Part shown: piece after piece, positions 1 through 9,471 of the stretch | Position numbering within the stretch: position 1 is the stretch's first letter | Layout: the number at the start of each line of letters is the position of its first letter | Source: Sphingobium sp. 15-1 | GTDB taxonomy: Bacteria; Pseudomonadota; Alphaproteobacteria; Sphingomonadales; Sphingomonadaceae | DNA: 64,000 nucleotides | Assembly: GCF_013375535.1 (NCBI RefSeq) | Contig: NZ_JABXJG010000003.1 | Coordinates: 779,428 to 843,427, forward strand | Reading direction: 5' to 3' | The notes under the pieces: model-generated | The model's database searches: none | Seen by the model: only the letters and a program-made list of their open reading frames with translations | Told to the model about the DNA's origin: nothing | Translations under genes and position numbers: made by a program

Positions 1-965
1 TATTTCGAGTCCGTGATTGCGCTCAGCAAATTGGCCTCCAACGCGCGCGCGATCTACGACGAAATCGTCAAAATCCTCGGGAGCCGGCGAGATTGCGTTC
101 TCAAGACCCTGCTCGTGATTCTCAATAACCAGTTCTACCAGGGCTGGGTCGCCGACCCTTCGCAGCCGTCCTGGTCGCCTCGCCGCTACACCACGGAAGA
201 ATATGTAGACGGCGCCTCGCTGATCTTCTCGATCTATGCCTCGCTGTTCCCGATCACCGACGAATGCTGCAATCACGTCGATATTGCTGCCATCACGACG
301 GACGCGGTGGTCTATGAACGACTGCTCCTCGCGGCCGTGCGCCTCACAAAATTCAAGGACGCGGAAACCCAGATTGATGGGTTGCCCTATCAAGCGACGC
401 TCGAAGGCGAGACCGTCACAATCTCATCGATCGACCCGGACATAGAGCGCTCCGTCCGCTTGGGCTACATTCAGAGCGACAATCAAGCGATCATCCGGAT
501 CCACCGTTTCCGGAACTCAAACCCGCCGATGTCCATGAGTGACTTTCTCGACATGGGCTTTGAACGTGACGCCTTTCCCGGCTTGCTCGAACTCGCGGAA
601 AAGCCGGTCAGACGCTATCGAATGATGCTGCCGACGGCGCCGGAAATCTTCTCGATCTTCGCTGGGGACCAGATGTTTCGCGAGGAGGTGGAGAGCCTCC
701 TCCTCCTCGATGTCAACAACTTTGGGAACGTCAGCGATCTGATCGCCGATGTGAATGAGCATGTCACCACCACCGACATCTTCAAATTTCAGAGGTACTT
801 CACCTTCCTGAGCGGTGTGTACCAAAGGGCCTTGGCGCGGATTGAGGACGAGGCCGAGCGCACATTCCTCACCTTCACGTCGACCGTCTTTGTGATGTCT
901 CACGACAATCTCTTCATGCAGATGATGTTGATTTTTAGGAGCGAAGCAAAGGTGCGCTCCCTGAT
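1..965 (+). CDS. Unknown protein, partial at both ends
   Basis: The reading frame is open from the first base of the window. An in-frame GTG lies at 13, but the codons before it are also open, so the true start is probably upstream of the window. About 320 residues are visible. I recognise no domain: the protein looks soluble and acidic, with no signal peptide or membrane segment, and its last part is rich in Phe, Thr and Met. The native frame ends at 965, where the left end of an IS21-family element begins. The translation from there to the stop at 1029 (ENGGAKLDHGGGG) is encoded by the insertion sequence, so this is the front part of a broken gene. No partner fragment was found in the window. 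Function unknown. Confidence 0.6.
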
Positions 966-1069
966 TGAGAACGGCGGTGCAAAATTAGACCACGGTGGCG
1001 GCGGCGAAGTGCTGCTGCGGGCGGCGTAAAAGTCGTCCACTTTGCCTTCTTTGCGCGAGCAGGGAGGGC

Positions 1070-2581
1070 GTGGAGATATATACCGTGGATCTTTACCTGA
1101 AGGTGCGTCTTGCTTGCGCGGGCGGCATGAGCCAGCGTGAGGCGGCGAAGCATTTCAACGTATCGCGCGACACGGTCCGCAAGATGCTGTCGTATTCGGA
1201 GCCCCCCGGTTACCGCCGGACGGCGGCGGTGCGGCGGCCCAAGCTGGAAGCGTTCGTTCCGATCATCGATGCATGGCTTGATGGTGACCGTCAGGTTCCG
1301 CGCAAGCAGCGTCATACGGCGAAGCGGGTATTTGACCGCCTTCGCGAAGAGCACGGTTTCACCGGCGGCTACACGATCATCAAGGATTACATCCGACAGC
1401 GCGAGCAGCGCAGCCGGGAGATGTTCGTGCCGCTGGCGCATGCGCCCGGCCATGCCCAGGCAGATTTTGGTGAGGCCATGGTCGAGATCGGCGGTGTTGT
1501 GCAGAAGGCGCATTTCTTCGTGCTCGATCTACCGCACAGCGACGCCTGCTACGTGCGCGCCTATCCCGCTGCCGTTGCCGAGGCATGGATGGACGGCCAC
1601 GTGCACGCCTTCGCGTTTTTCGGCGCGGTGCCGCTGTCGATCGTCTACGATAACGACCGCTGCCTGGTCTCGAAGATCCTGCCCGACGGCACGAGGCAGC
1701 GCGCCCGGCTGTTCAGCGGCTTCCTGTCGCATTACCTGATCCGCGATCGTTACGGCCGTCCCGGCAGGGGGAACGACAAAGGCAGTGTTGAAGGGCTGGT
1801 CGGTTATGCTCGCCGCAACTTCATGGTGCCGATCCCCCGGTTCGCGACGTGGGAGGCGTTCAACCTGTGGCTCGAGGAGCAATGCCGCAAGCGTCAGAAC
1901 GACCGGCTGCGGGGCGAGAGCGAGACGATCGGCGAGAGGCTGAAGCGCGATCTGGCGGCGATGCAGGAACTGCCGGCTGCCCCGTTCGAGGCTTGTGACC
2001 AGACCAGCGGCCAGGTCTCGTCGCAGGCGCTGGTGCGTTACCGGACCAATGATTACTCGGTGCCGGTGCGCTTCGGCCATCAGGAGGTATGGATCCGGGG
2101 CTATGTCGGCGAGGTGGTGATCGGCTGCCGGGGCGAGGTCATTGCCCGTCATGTGCGCAGCTACGAGCGCGAGGACGTGATCTTCGATCCCATCCATTAC
2201 CTTCCCCTGATCGAACAGAAGATCAATGCGCTCGATCAGGCAGCGCCCCTGCAAGGCTGGCACCTGCCCGAAGCGTTTGCAACGCTGCGCCGCCTCATGG
2301 AAGCTCGTATGGGCAAGCATGGTCGGCGCGAGTATGTGCAGGTGCTGCGTCTGCTGGAGAGCTTCACGCTTGCCGATCTGCATGCGGCCGTAAAGCAGGC
2401 TCTCGATATCGGGGCGATCGGCTTTGATGCCGTGAAGCATCTCCTGCTGTGCCGGGTGGAGCGCCGACCACCCCGATTGGACATGGCGATCTATCCCTAT
2501 CTGCCCAGAGCCAGGGTGGAGACGACATCGGCGCGCTCCTACATGCAGTTGCTCTCGGGCGATGCGAAGGATGCGGCATGA
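1070..2581 (+). CDS. istA: IS21-family transposase IstA
   Basis: Transposase of the IS21 family, 503 residues if the GTG at 1070 is used. An AGGGAGG ribosome site lies very close upstream; GTG 1085 is an alternative. The N-terminus has a helix-turn-helix (about residues 18-40, GMSQREAAKHFNVSRDTVRK) for terminal-repeat binding. The DDE core is visible: D132 in QADFGE, D194 in VYDND and E241 in KGSVEG. The C-terminal half contains the Mu-type beta-barrel region. It acts with the ATPase IstB, whose start codon overlaps this stop (ATGA), indicating translational coupling. The gene looks intact. The first 205 codons are repeated in inverted orientation at 3472-4085. Confidence 0.95.
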   Translation: MEIYTVDLYLKVRLACAGGMSQREAAKHFNVSRDTVRKMLSYSEPPGYRRTAAVRRPKLEAFVPIIDAWLDGDRQVPRKQRHTAKRVFDRLREEHGFTGGYTIIKDYIRQREQRSREMFVPLAHAPGHAQADFGEAMVEIGGVVQKAHFFVLDLPHSDACYVRAYPAAVAEAWMDGHVHAFAFFGAVPLSIVYDNDRCLVSKILPDGTRQRARLFSGFLSHYLIRDRYGRPGRGNDKGSVEGLVGYARRNFMVPIPRFATWEAFNLWLEEQCRKRQNDRLRGESETIGERLKRDLAAMQELPAAPFEACDQTSGQVSSQALVRYRTNDYSVPVRFGHQEVWIRGYVGEVVIGCRGEVIARHVRSYEREDVIFDPIHYLPLIEQKINALDQAAPLQGWHLPEAFATLRRLMEARMGKHGRREYVQVLRLLESFTLADLHAAVKQALDIGAIGFDAVKHLLLCRVERRPPRLDMAIYPYLPRARVETTSARSYMQLLSGDAKDAA

Positions 2582-3345
2582 GCAGTCCGTCCCCCGAGCT
2601 GTTACTGGCCAGCCACCTCAAGACGCTCAAGCTACCAACCTTCCTGCGCGAGCATGACAAGCTGGCCCGGCGATGCGCGGCCGAGGGCGCAGATCACGTC
2701 CGCTACCTTGCCCGGCTTGTCGAACTGGAGCTGATCGACCGGGAACGCCGGATGGTCGAGCGCCGGATCAAGGCTGCGAAGTTCCCGGCCGCCAAGAGCC
2801 TCGACAGCTTCGACTTTGCCGCGATCCCCAAGCTCAACAAGATGCAGGTGCTGGAACTGGCACGCTGCGACTGGATCAACCGCCGCGAGAACGTCATAGC
2901 CCTTGGTCCCTCGGGAACCGGCAAGACCCATGTGGCGATCGGCCTCGGCCTTGCCGCCTGCCAGAAGGGCCTGACGGTCGGCTTCACCACCGCGTCCGCG
3001 CTGGTCAGCGCGATGATGGAGGCACGCGACGAACGCCGCCTTCTGCGCCTCCACAAGCAAATGGCCGGATACAAGCTCCTCATCATCGATGAACTGGGGT
3101 TCGTGCCGCTCTCGAAAACCGGCGCGGAACTGCTGTTCGAGCTGATCTCGCAGCGTTACGAGCGCGGCTCGACGCTGATCACCAGCAACTTGCCGTTCGA
3201 CGAGTGGACCGAAACGTTCGGCTCCGAGCGCCTGACAGGCGCGCTCCTCGACCGGCTTACCCACCACGTCTCCATACTCGAGATGAACGGAGAGAGCTAT
3301 CGTCTGGCCCAAAGCCAGGCGCGCAAGGCACGCTCCAACCCCTGA
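2578..3345 (+). CDS. istB: IS21-family helper ATPase IstB
   Basis: A 255-residue AAA+ ATPase that assembles on target DNA and activates the IstA transposase. The Walker A motif is GPSGTGKTH (about residue 108) and Walker B is LLIIDELGF (about residue 165). Length is normal for the family. The ATG start overlaps the istA stop by four bases. About 75 bp after the stop is non-coding, containing an imperfect GTGTGTTGGCG / CGCCAGCACAC inverted repeat (3360-3413). The right end of the element begins just beyond it. The gene appears intact, so the IS could be active. Confidence 0.95.
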   Translation: MSSPSPELLLASHLKTLKLPTFLREHDKLARRCAAEGADHVRYLARLVELELIDRERRMVERRIKAAKFPAAKSLDSFDFAAIPKLNKMQVLELARCDWINRRENVIALGPSGTGKTHVAIGLGLAACQKGLTVGFTTASALVSAMMEARDERRLLRLHKQMAGYKLLIIDELGFVPLSKTGAELLFELISQRYERGSTLITSNLPFDEWTETFGSERLTGALLDRLTHHVSILEMNGESYRLAQSQARKARSNP

Positions 3346-3471
3346 CAGAAAAGACCATCCGTGTGTTGGCGACCCCCACTCGGGCTACGCCCTCGCGGCG
3401 CTCGCCAGCACACGGATCACCCGGCCTGATTTTGCGCCGCCCAATGGCCGACTTTTACTCCGCCGTTGACA

Positions 3472-4189
3472 GGCAGGATCTTCGAGACCAGGCAGCGGTC
3501 GTTATCGTAGACGATCGACAGCGGCACCGCGCCGAAAAACGCGAAGGCGTGCACGTGGCCGTCCATCCATGCCTCGGCAACGGCAGCGGGATAGGCGCGC
3601 ACGTAGCAGGCGTCGCTGTGCGGTAGATCGAGCACGAAGAAATGCGCCTTCTGCACAACACCGCCGATCTCGACCATGGCCTCACCAAAATCTGCCTGGG
3701 CATGGCCGGGCGCATGCGCCAGCGGCACGAACATCTCCCGGCTGCGCTGCTCGCGCTGTCGGATGTAATCCTTGATGATCGTGTAGCCGCCGGTGAAACC
3801 GTGCTCTTCGCGAAGGCGGTCAAATACCCGCTTCGCCGTATGACGCTGCTTGCGCGGAACCTGACGGTCACCATCAAGCCATGCATCGATGATCGGAACG
3901 AACGCTTCCAGCTTGGGCCGCCGCACCGCCGCCGTCCGGCGGTAACCGGGGGGCTCCGAATACGACAGCATCTTGCGGACCGTGTCGCGCGATACGTTGA
4001 AATGCTTCGCCGCCTCACGCTGGCTCATGCCGCCCGCGCAAGCAAGACGCACCTTCAGGTAAAGATCCACGGTATATATCTCCACGCCCTCCCTGCTCGC
4101 GCAAAGAAGGCAAAGTGGACGACTTTTACGCCGCCCGCAGCAGCACTTCGCCGCCGCCACCGTGGTCTAATTTTGCACCGCCGTTCTCA
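3472..4189 (-). mobile_element. Truncated inverted copy of the same IS21 element
   Basis: Exactly 718 bp, matching 966-1683 in reverse complement: the left end (ending CCGTTCTCA at 4189), the leader, and the first 205 codons of istA (from 4085 down to 3472). The encoded protein is identical to the full copy over the shared region. The copy is cut where the right end of the complete element begins, in the middle of an istA codon run ending SKIL. Its left end interrupts the group II intron reverse transcriptase. Together the two copies form a 718-bp inverted repeat separated by 1788 bp. Confidence 0.9.
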
Positions 4190-4749
4190 AATTTCTCGTC
4201 ATCGATCCTTTTCCGCAACAGCCGCAGGAGGATGTCGTGGTCGATGTTCTCGAAGAACCCCGCGACATCCACATCTACGAGCCATTTCACCCCCGTCCAT
4301 ACGGCTTTGACGTGTTCAAGCGCCGTATGACACGACCGGCCCGGCCGGAATCCATGGGAGGCGTTCGAGAACACCGGTTCATAGATCCGTTCGAGCAGTT
4401 GCCGCGCCACTTCCTGAACGAGGCGGTCGTCGCGCGTGGGAATGCCCAGCGGACGCCGTTTGCCCTTGCCTTTCGGGATAAACACCCGACGCACTGGTTT
4501 GGGATCATAGGTCCCTGCCGTCACGCTGGCGATAATCGGGTCGAGGTCTTCCGGTCCGAAGTCCGCGAAGGTCTCGCCGTCAATACCCGGCGTCATCGCA
4601 CCCTTGTTGGATCCGATCTTCTGGAGCCCCTCCTCCCAAAGGAGGCGAGACCCCATCAGACGATAGAGTCCATTCACCCTTTTGCCCGACGCAACGAGCG
4701 CCGGAATGGCCTCCAACCGGCCTTTCACAGTTTCTGGCAGCATCAGCAC
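4190..4749 (-). pseudogene. ltrA: Group II intron reverse transcriptase, 5' part only
   Basis: N-terminal ~187 residues of a group II intron-encoded reverse transcriptase/maturase. Recognisable RT blocks are the N-terminal GIDGETF, the RRVFIPKGKGKRRPLGIPT block (about residues 90-108), the VFSNASHGFRPGRSCHTAL block, and the start of the palm (WLVDVDVAGFFENIDH, first catalytic Asp of the family). The second catalytic motif (YADD), the maturase domain and any endonuclease domain are missing because an IS21 left end cuts the gene at 4190. Start is GTG 4749 or ATG 4743. The protein would have been used for splicing and retrohoming of its own intron; it cannot work as it stands. Confidence 0.85.
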
Positions 4750-5167
4750 ACCCCATGATCGGTGGTTGAAGAATCACAGCTGCCGCCCTTCCCCCGGTCT
4801 TCCCCGCTTTCGGCCCGATCGCTCGAGACCTTATACAGTTGCACCGCCGCCTCCGAAGAGGTCGATGTCCCGGGCATTACCCCGGGCATTTGAGTAATAT
4901 GGCGGCTCCGTACCCATGCAGGCCGGCAGAAGCCGCCTGTTTAGGGCATCCCGTAGTTACGCTGAATGGAGATGCGGCGCGGTTAGGTGTCCCGTTCGTC
5001 CACTAAACCCCTCGACGAGAGGCGCACCGGATGGGCTGAGAAACAGGCGGCCAAGACATGAGACCGCTGTCATCATCCGGACCTGGCGTGACAGTCGCTT
5101 TCGCCAGTATCGCTATATAGATTGCTGCAGACTGGGATTTAAGCAGTGTAGCCTTCACCATACGCAC
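4750..5167 (-). ncRNA. Probable 5' RNA domains of the group II intron
   Basis: About 420 bp upstream of the truncated reverse transcriptase has no convincing ORF and is rich in short stems, as expected for domains I-III. Reading the minus strand, a GTGCG at 5167 is a candidate 5' splice end, and GGGTACGGAGCCGCC near 4900 resembles conserved intron sequence I associate with this class. The 3' half of the intron is lost. The exact 5' boundary is a guess. The remaining 5168-5334 has no gene or clear signal. Confidence 0.4.
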
Positions 5168-5334
5168 CTTGCCCTGACCGTCATCGCCTCCATTTGCGAC
5201 TAAGACGCATCTGGCCTTTTCCGAACATGCTATTGTTCCCCGTCCCTTTCGGGATTTCAGACCTTGTGAGGCCCGAGGTTAGTCCGGCGAGCAGAGGCAT
5301 TCTCAACTTACCTCATCATCACTGATACTCCATT

Positions 5335-5622
5335 TCAGCGCCGCAACGGCGCACTATCCTTGTAGCCGAAATGCTCGCCGGACTTGCTTTTGGGATTCCA
5401 CATCACCTTGCAGACGATCGCGAAAACCTCCTTGCCGACGCCGTCGATCATCACCTGAGCCGCAGCATAATAGGTGCGATTCTGGGGGCAGGATGAGGCG
5501 AGCACCTTCAGTCCCTTGATCGTCCCGTCCGCCTCGCGGCTATAGGTGAATTGCGCGTCCAGATAATCCTTGGCGGTCTTGTGTCCGCCCATGTGGAAAC
5601 GGGACATGGTGAGCCAGCCCAT
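5335..5622 (-). CDS. Conserved hypothetical plasmid protein, probably truncated
   Basis: 95 residues beginning MGWLTMSRFHMGGHKTAKDY. The start and the FTYSREADG and RTYYAAAQV segments match my memory of a small uncharacterised family (possibly DUF6927) that sits beside ardC on conjugative plasmids and is usually much longer. Here the frame stops soon after HFGYKD, where relatives appear to continue, so the 3' end may have been lost in the same rearrangement that brought in the group II intron. No signal peptide or membrane segment. It would be co-transcribed with the ardC remnant, 43 bp upstream. Function unknown. Confidence 0.55.
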   Translation of the reverse strand: MGWLTMSRFHMGGHKTAKDYLDAQFTYSREADGTIKGLKVLASSCPQNRTYYAAAQVMIDGVGKEVFAIVCKVMWNPKSKSGEHFGYKDSAPLRR

Positions 5623-5665
5623 CGGTATCTCCTGTGATGTCGGGGAAAATTCGGATTAGCGGCGG

Positions 5666-5903
5666 TCAGGCCGCCTCGAGGATCTGCCTGACCCCCTCGG
5701 CCGATGACGCCGTGTCGTCGCTGTCGCCAAACGCCAGAAGGTAGTTGAAGGCCTGCTCAGCTTTCGAGGCGGCGTGAATGATTGCGGTCTTGTCCGCGCG
5801 CAAAATGCCGAGCCAGTGGGCGACGTAGCTCGCATGATTGTCGTGCAGTTCGTTCGGCAGATCCAAATGCGCGCAAATCAGGCCGCTTCCGATCTCCGCC
5901 ACA
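5666..5903 (-). pseudogene. ardC: 3' part of ardC split by an island
   Basis: Codes for the last 78 residues of an ArdC-type antirestriction protein (VAEIGSGLICAHLDL ... HASYVAHWLGILRADKTAI). It lacks the start, the single-strand DNA-binding region and the zinc-protease motif. The missing front is at 12794-13503. Joining the two at the repeated hexamer TGTGGC (minus strand) gives an uninterrupted 313-codon gene with the expected family sequence FEELVAEIGSG. The longer frame upstream of 5903 is island sequence read through. Confidence 0.85.
5898..5903. repeat. Left core repeat of the island (GCCACA) with inner end repeat
   Basis: GCCACA here and at 12794-12799 are the only bases shared by both island-ardC junctions. 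The recombinase-site-like TATCCTGACAGTC follows directly at 5904-5916. Confidence 0.7.
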
Positions 5904-6275
5904 TATCCTGACAGTCCAGCCAAAAATGGCGGTTGGAAGGTAAAAACCATCGGTGCCTCCAGCACTGCCCAAAACCCCATGGCTCCCCCGAGGCGGGGTT
6001 GGCGGCGAGAACGACCGGAGAGGCCCGCGCAAGCGGCGGGCCGCACCCGGAGGGGCGAAATGAAATGGAGCAGTTCGGCGAAGCCGGGCTTGCGGCGCGC
6101 CGTGGCGGGCCTAGCAGGGAGCGCCGACCAGACCCGCATCGAGGGAGGCCAAAGAAATCAGCGCCGCCGCGCCAGCGGCGTCCGCTGGTGAGCGGGCGAA
6201 GCCCGCGCATCGGCATGCGCGACGAAGCGGCCGAGCCCGCGAGGGATCGGCCGCTCAGCCTTGGTCGCTGCTGGA
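5904..6275. other. Island left arm without a gene
   Basis: About 370 bp between the island end and the cargo ardC. All long frames here are readthrough of neighbouring genes in other frames. It is very GC-rich with several short GGCGGG/CCCGCC-type repeats. I see no gene, and no ginD-like helix-turn-helix ORF. Confidence 0.5.
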
Positions 6276-7139
6276 TCATGGCTGCTGGGCGTGCATCCAG
6301 TCGGCTGCCGCTTGCGCCTTGCTCGCCGCGGTGAAGATCGCCCGGGGCTCGTCCTTGAGCAGTTGCAGCCAGGAAGCGATATAGGCCGCGTGATCGGGTC
6401 GCGGTTCGTGCGCGATCCCGAGATCGGCGAGCAGGAACGATGCGGTCAACTCGGCGGTCGCTTCCTCCATGGCGAGCGCGTGCCTGGTCCACTTGGCGCT
6501 GAAATCCCGGTCGAGCCGATGGGCTGCGCCACTGGCGTGGGCTGCCTCATGAATATGGGTGGCGTAGAAGCCGTGGGCATCGTGGAAGGCGCTGAAATCC
6601 GGCATGTGGATGTGGTCTTCGGCGATATGATAATAGGCGCTGGCCGAGCCGTAGACGGTATCGATGCCGAGGGCGGCGATGAAGGCTTCGGCGGCGGCGA
6701 GGCGTTCGCTCTCGGGCAGATCCGGCCCCGGTTCGGGCGCATAGCCATCGACCTGGTCGGCGTTGAACAGGCTGAACACCTTGGCGAAAAGCCGTCGGTG
6801 TTCGTCATCGTCGCCGGCGTCGTCGCTCTTCGCGCGAAACTCCTTCCAGAGGACGCCGAGGCTGGCGTGCTCGCCCTTGCGGACCTGCGCGCCGAGCGCC
6901 TGCCACTGGCGATAAGTGCCCCAGACGCCGCTCGCATAGCCGCTGCCATAGGCGGCGGCCCAGAGCGAGACCGTATTTATGCCGCGATAAGGCTTGCCGC
7001 TGGCGATGTTGGTCGGGCGGGTGACGTCGGCGCCGGAATGATGCCACGGCATGCGCCAAGTGCCGGTGCCGGCTTCGATGGCATCGACGATCGCTTGCGT
7101 GACGCGAGCGTAGATGTCGACACGTGGTGAGGCTGACAT
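6276..7139 (-). CDS. ardC: ArdC-family antirestriction protein (island cargo)
   Basis: 287 residues, full family length. The N-terminal half (PTNIASGKPYRGIN, about residues 42-55; WGTYRQWQALG, about 73-83) is the ArdC single-stranded-DNA-binding domain. The C-terminal half is a zincin-like metallopeptidase domain with HEAAH at 197-201 and a downstream EEATAEL glutamate helix. ArdC proteins protect incoming plasmid DNA from restriction after conjugation. Start chosen at the ATG at 7139; an upstream extension is in frame but has no family match. It lies on the recombinase strand, 170 bp downstream of the third recombinase gene. It is clearly related to the split host ardC, so the island carries a paralogue of the gene it disrupts. 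Confidence 0.9.
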   Translation of the reverse strand: MSASPRVDIYARVTQAIVDAIEAGTGTWRMPWHHSGADVTRPTNIASGKPYRGINTVSLWAAAYGSGYASGVWGTYRQWQALGAQVRKGEHASLGVLWKEFRAKSDDAGDDDEHRRLFAKVFSLFNADQVDGYAPEPGPDLPESERLAAAEAFIAALGIDTVYGSASAYYHIAEDHIHMPDFSAFHDAHGFYATHIHEAAHASGAAHRLDRDFSAKWTRHALAMEEATAELTASFLLADLGIAHEPRPDHAAYIASWLQLLKDEPRAIFTAASKAQAAADWMHAQQP

Positions 7140-7308
7140 GATCTGTTCTCCGTTCTCGCGCCGGGGACCATCCCCGGCGGCGGAGGCCTGTTCGCGCCGG
7201 GCACAGGGGGGCTCGCGCACCCGTCAGGGCCGCAGCGAAGCGAAGGACGGCGAAGCCATTGCGCGGGCGCGCCGACCGGCGCAGGACTCCGCCAACAGCC
7301 GGGGTGGT

Positions 7309-9471
7309 CTACGGCGCGGGAGGATCGATCCCGGCAATCACCGCGGTCAGACGATCCAGCTCGCCCTGGAGCGCCTGACGCTGGAGATCGGAAATGCGCC
7401 GTTCGCGTAAATGCGCCCTGGCATCGGCAGCCGCGCGGTCCCAGGCCGGCCTGTGGCGAGCGGTGATGCAGGCGTTGGGACAGCGGGTCGGCTCGCACAG
7501 GGCAGTGAGCGGCTGCGCGGGATCGGGGGTCGTCACGCGCTTGAGGCAGAGCGCGGTCGCGGGATCGAAGAAGCAATCCGCGAGCGGGCCGACATGGAAG
7601 GTGCGCGCGACGCTGGCGAGCATGACGCGCAGGCGGGCGCGATCGGCGATCATGGCGGGCAAAGGCCCTTGTCTGACGGCGGCATCGTCGAGCGTCCGCG
7701 CGATACGCGGTCCCGCCGGACCGCCGAGCGATGCGCCGCCCTGCCGCCGGTCGAAATAGTCCAGCAGGTCGTCAATCTGACCGAGCCGGCGCTGCGCCTC
7801 GACCTCGGCGCGGAACCCCGATGCGCTGGTCCCGGCATAGCCCTCGAACGCGGCGACGGACGCATGCTTGTACTGGATCATGCCGGCGATGGTGCCGAAC
7901 GGTCGGTTGGCGATGTGCCACGCGATCGTGCGCCGAAACTGCCGCGTCGTGATGCGCCACGGCTCGCCATCGGGTCCGGGTGGGATGACCGGCGCATCGG
8001 GACTGCCGAAGGCGGTGTTGAGGTGATCGCGGAAAGCGTTGAGCTGGCGCACCACCTCGCTCGACAGATGCGTCTTGGTGACGGCGCTCGTGCGCAGCAC
8101 CGGCCAGAGCGTATCGCTGCCGCTCGCGCGCGCCGGTCGTGCCGACAGGCGTTCGAGCACCGCGATCGCGGCTGCGACCGGCTCGATCGTCACCCAGCTC
8201 GCCGCCTCGCCCATGGCCGCCCGGCGCTTGTATATGGTCGACCGGATGCGATGCCGCTCGATCAGGCCATTCTCACTGCGCACAATCGAGAGGCACCCGC
8301 GCTGCATCGCCTGCACCTCGCAGTCGCGCATGCCGGTCAGGTAGGCACACACGATATAGGCGGCCGCCTGGAGCATCCGTTCCTCATGTGCGAGGGTCTT
8401 CGCATCGAAACGTGCGCGCCATGGCTGACCGCTCTCGGGATCGATCGAGATCGGCGTGTCCATGCCGCCGACCTCCACCCCCAGCTCGGCCGCCACTGCG
8501 TCGATCAACCTCGCTTCACCGCCGGTCAGCATGAAATGCGCGCCTGGTTCGGCCTGCACGTCGATCCCGGCATGGAGATGCAGGAGATGGGCGTTGATCG
8601 GTGGGGTCACGGCGCCGGTGTTGGGGTCGATGCGCAGCTTGCCGTTATGAGCGGTGCCCCAGATCGGTGCGCCGCGCCCCTCGCGGCGTCGGCGACCGAA
8701 ATAGGCCTTCAGGCGGGTGCGGCGACGTTGCCGGCGATCAGCGTCCGGAAGGCCGGCGTCGGCGGCGGCAAGGCGATCCCGGCGCGCTTCGAGCCGCGCA
8801 AGCTCGCGGCGGGCGGCCAGAATATCGTCTGCGAACATGGTGACATAGCGCAACGACCAAGCGAGTAGCGCGGCGATGACCTCTTCCGGGAAGCGCGGCG
8901 TGCGGTTCTCCAGGACATGGCGGTAGCCCGCAACGCGGGCGGGCGCCTGTCCGGCCCAAGGCTCGAATGCAAGGCCTCCGCCAGCGAGGTGGTCACGATA
9001 GTAATAGAGATCGGAAACCACTTCGAGGAGGTGGCCGACGATGACGGGTCGTCGGGCAGGATCGTCACGAAGATGACGGGCATAGGCATCGACCAATGCC
9101 TGATCGATACGGCAAACGTCGAGCCGTCCGAGCCGCTCACGGGCGAAGGCGAGGAACCGGCGGGCACGGTTGAATACTTGGCGGATGCTCGCCGGTGGTA
9201 ACTTCGTTCGATAGCCCGGAAGATCGACGTTGAGGCGCGCGTAGAGATAGGCGCGCATCGCCGCCTGCACATCGGCATGTTCGAGCACGTCGAAATGCAC
9301 GGTGACGTGGCAGCGCCGGGCGTTCTCGCGGAAGACGGCGGGACCGAGATCCCAGCTCGGGTCGCCGACGCGTGATAGCTCCTCACGGATATGGCCTTCC
9401 TTGAGCGGCGCGCTCGCCAGCACGGGGCGATCGTCGAAGGCCGGTGCCTGGGCATGGGCGGGCATGGTCAT
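7309..9471 (-). CDS. ginC: Island tyrosine recombinase 3 (GinC-like)
   Basis: 720 residues from the ATG at 9471, which overlaps the stop of the preceding gene (ATGA). The catalytic domain is in the C-terminal part: Arg in TGMRDCEVQAM, RQFRRTIAWHI (Arg present, first His replaced), and a Tyr in AAFEGYAG. A Cys/His-rich tail (CEPTRCPNACITARH) looks like a small zinc-binding module. Much longer than XerC/D. It is the third of three coupled recombinase genes and presumably forms a heteromeric integrase with them. Frames upstream of 9471 overlap the previous gene and are not used. Assignment to GinC rests on order and size. Confidence 0.7.
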   Translation of the reverse strand: MTMPAHAQAPAFDDRPVLASAPLKEGHIREELSRVGDPSWDLGPAVFRENARRCHVTVHFDVLEHADVQAAMRAYLYARLNVDLPGYRTKLPPASIRQVFNRARRFLAFARERLGRLDVCRIDQALVDAYARHLRDDPARRPVIVGHLLEVVSDLYYYRDHLAGGGLAFEPWAGQAPARVAGYRHVLENRTPRFPEEVIAALLAWSLRYVTMFADDILAARRELARLEARRDRLAAADAGLPDADRRQRRRTRLKAYFGRRRREGRGAPIWGTAHNGKLRIDPNTGAVTPPINAHLLHLHAGIDVQAEPGAHFMLTGGEARLIDAVAAELGVEVGGMDTPISIDPESGQPWRARFDAKTLAHEERMLQAAAYIVCAYLTGMRDCEVQAMQRGCLSIVRSENGLIERHRIRSTIYKRRAAMGEAASWVTIEPVAAAIAVLERLSARPARASGSDTLWPVLRTSAVTKTHLSSEVVRQLNAFRDHLNTAFGSPDAPVIPPGPDGEPWRITTRQFRRTIAWHIANRPFGTIAGMIQYKHASVAAFEGYAGTSASGFRAEVEAQRRLGQIDDLLDYFDRRQGGASLGGPAGPRIARTLDDAAVRQGPLPAMIADRARLRVMLASVARTFHVGPLADCFFDPATALCLKRVTTPDPAQPLTALCEPTRCPNACITARHRPAWDRAAADARAHLRERRISDLQRQALQGELDRLTAVIAGIDPPAP

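Larger units (their letters stand above)
966..3471 (+). mobile_element. Complete IS21-family insertion sequence
   Basis: A 2506-bp element carrying istA and istB. The left end starts TGAGAACGGCGG at 966. The right end, read inward on the minus strand, starts TGTCAACGGCGG and ends at 3471. Both ends repeat GCAAAAT and GTAAAAGTCG motifs just inside the tip, like the multiple terminal repeats of IS21 elements. Flanks are CCTGAT on the left and GGCAGG on the right, so no target duplication is visible. The right end abuts an inverted fragment of the same element, so the copy has been rearranged or has inserted into its twin. Confidence 0.9.

Noticed and set aside
3204..3626. Plus-strand frame crossing the IS21 right end
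   Set aside because: Starts inside istB in another frame and reads into the inverted istA fragment; an artefact of the junction.
7411..8868. Plus-strand frame of 485 codons
   Set aside because: Lies wholly opposite the third island recombinase, which has clear catalytic motifs; typical GC-rich antisense frame.
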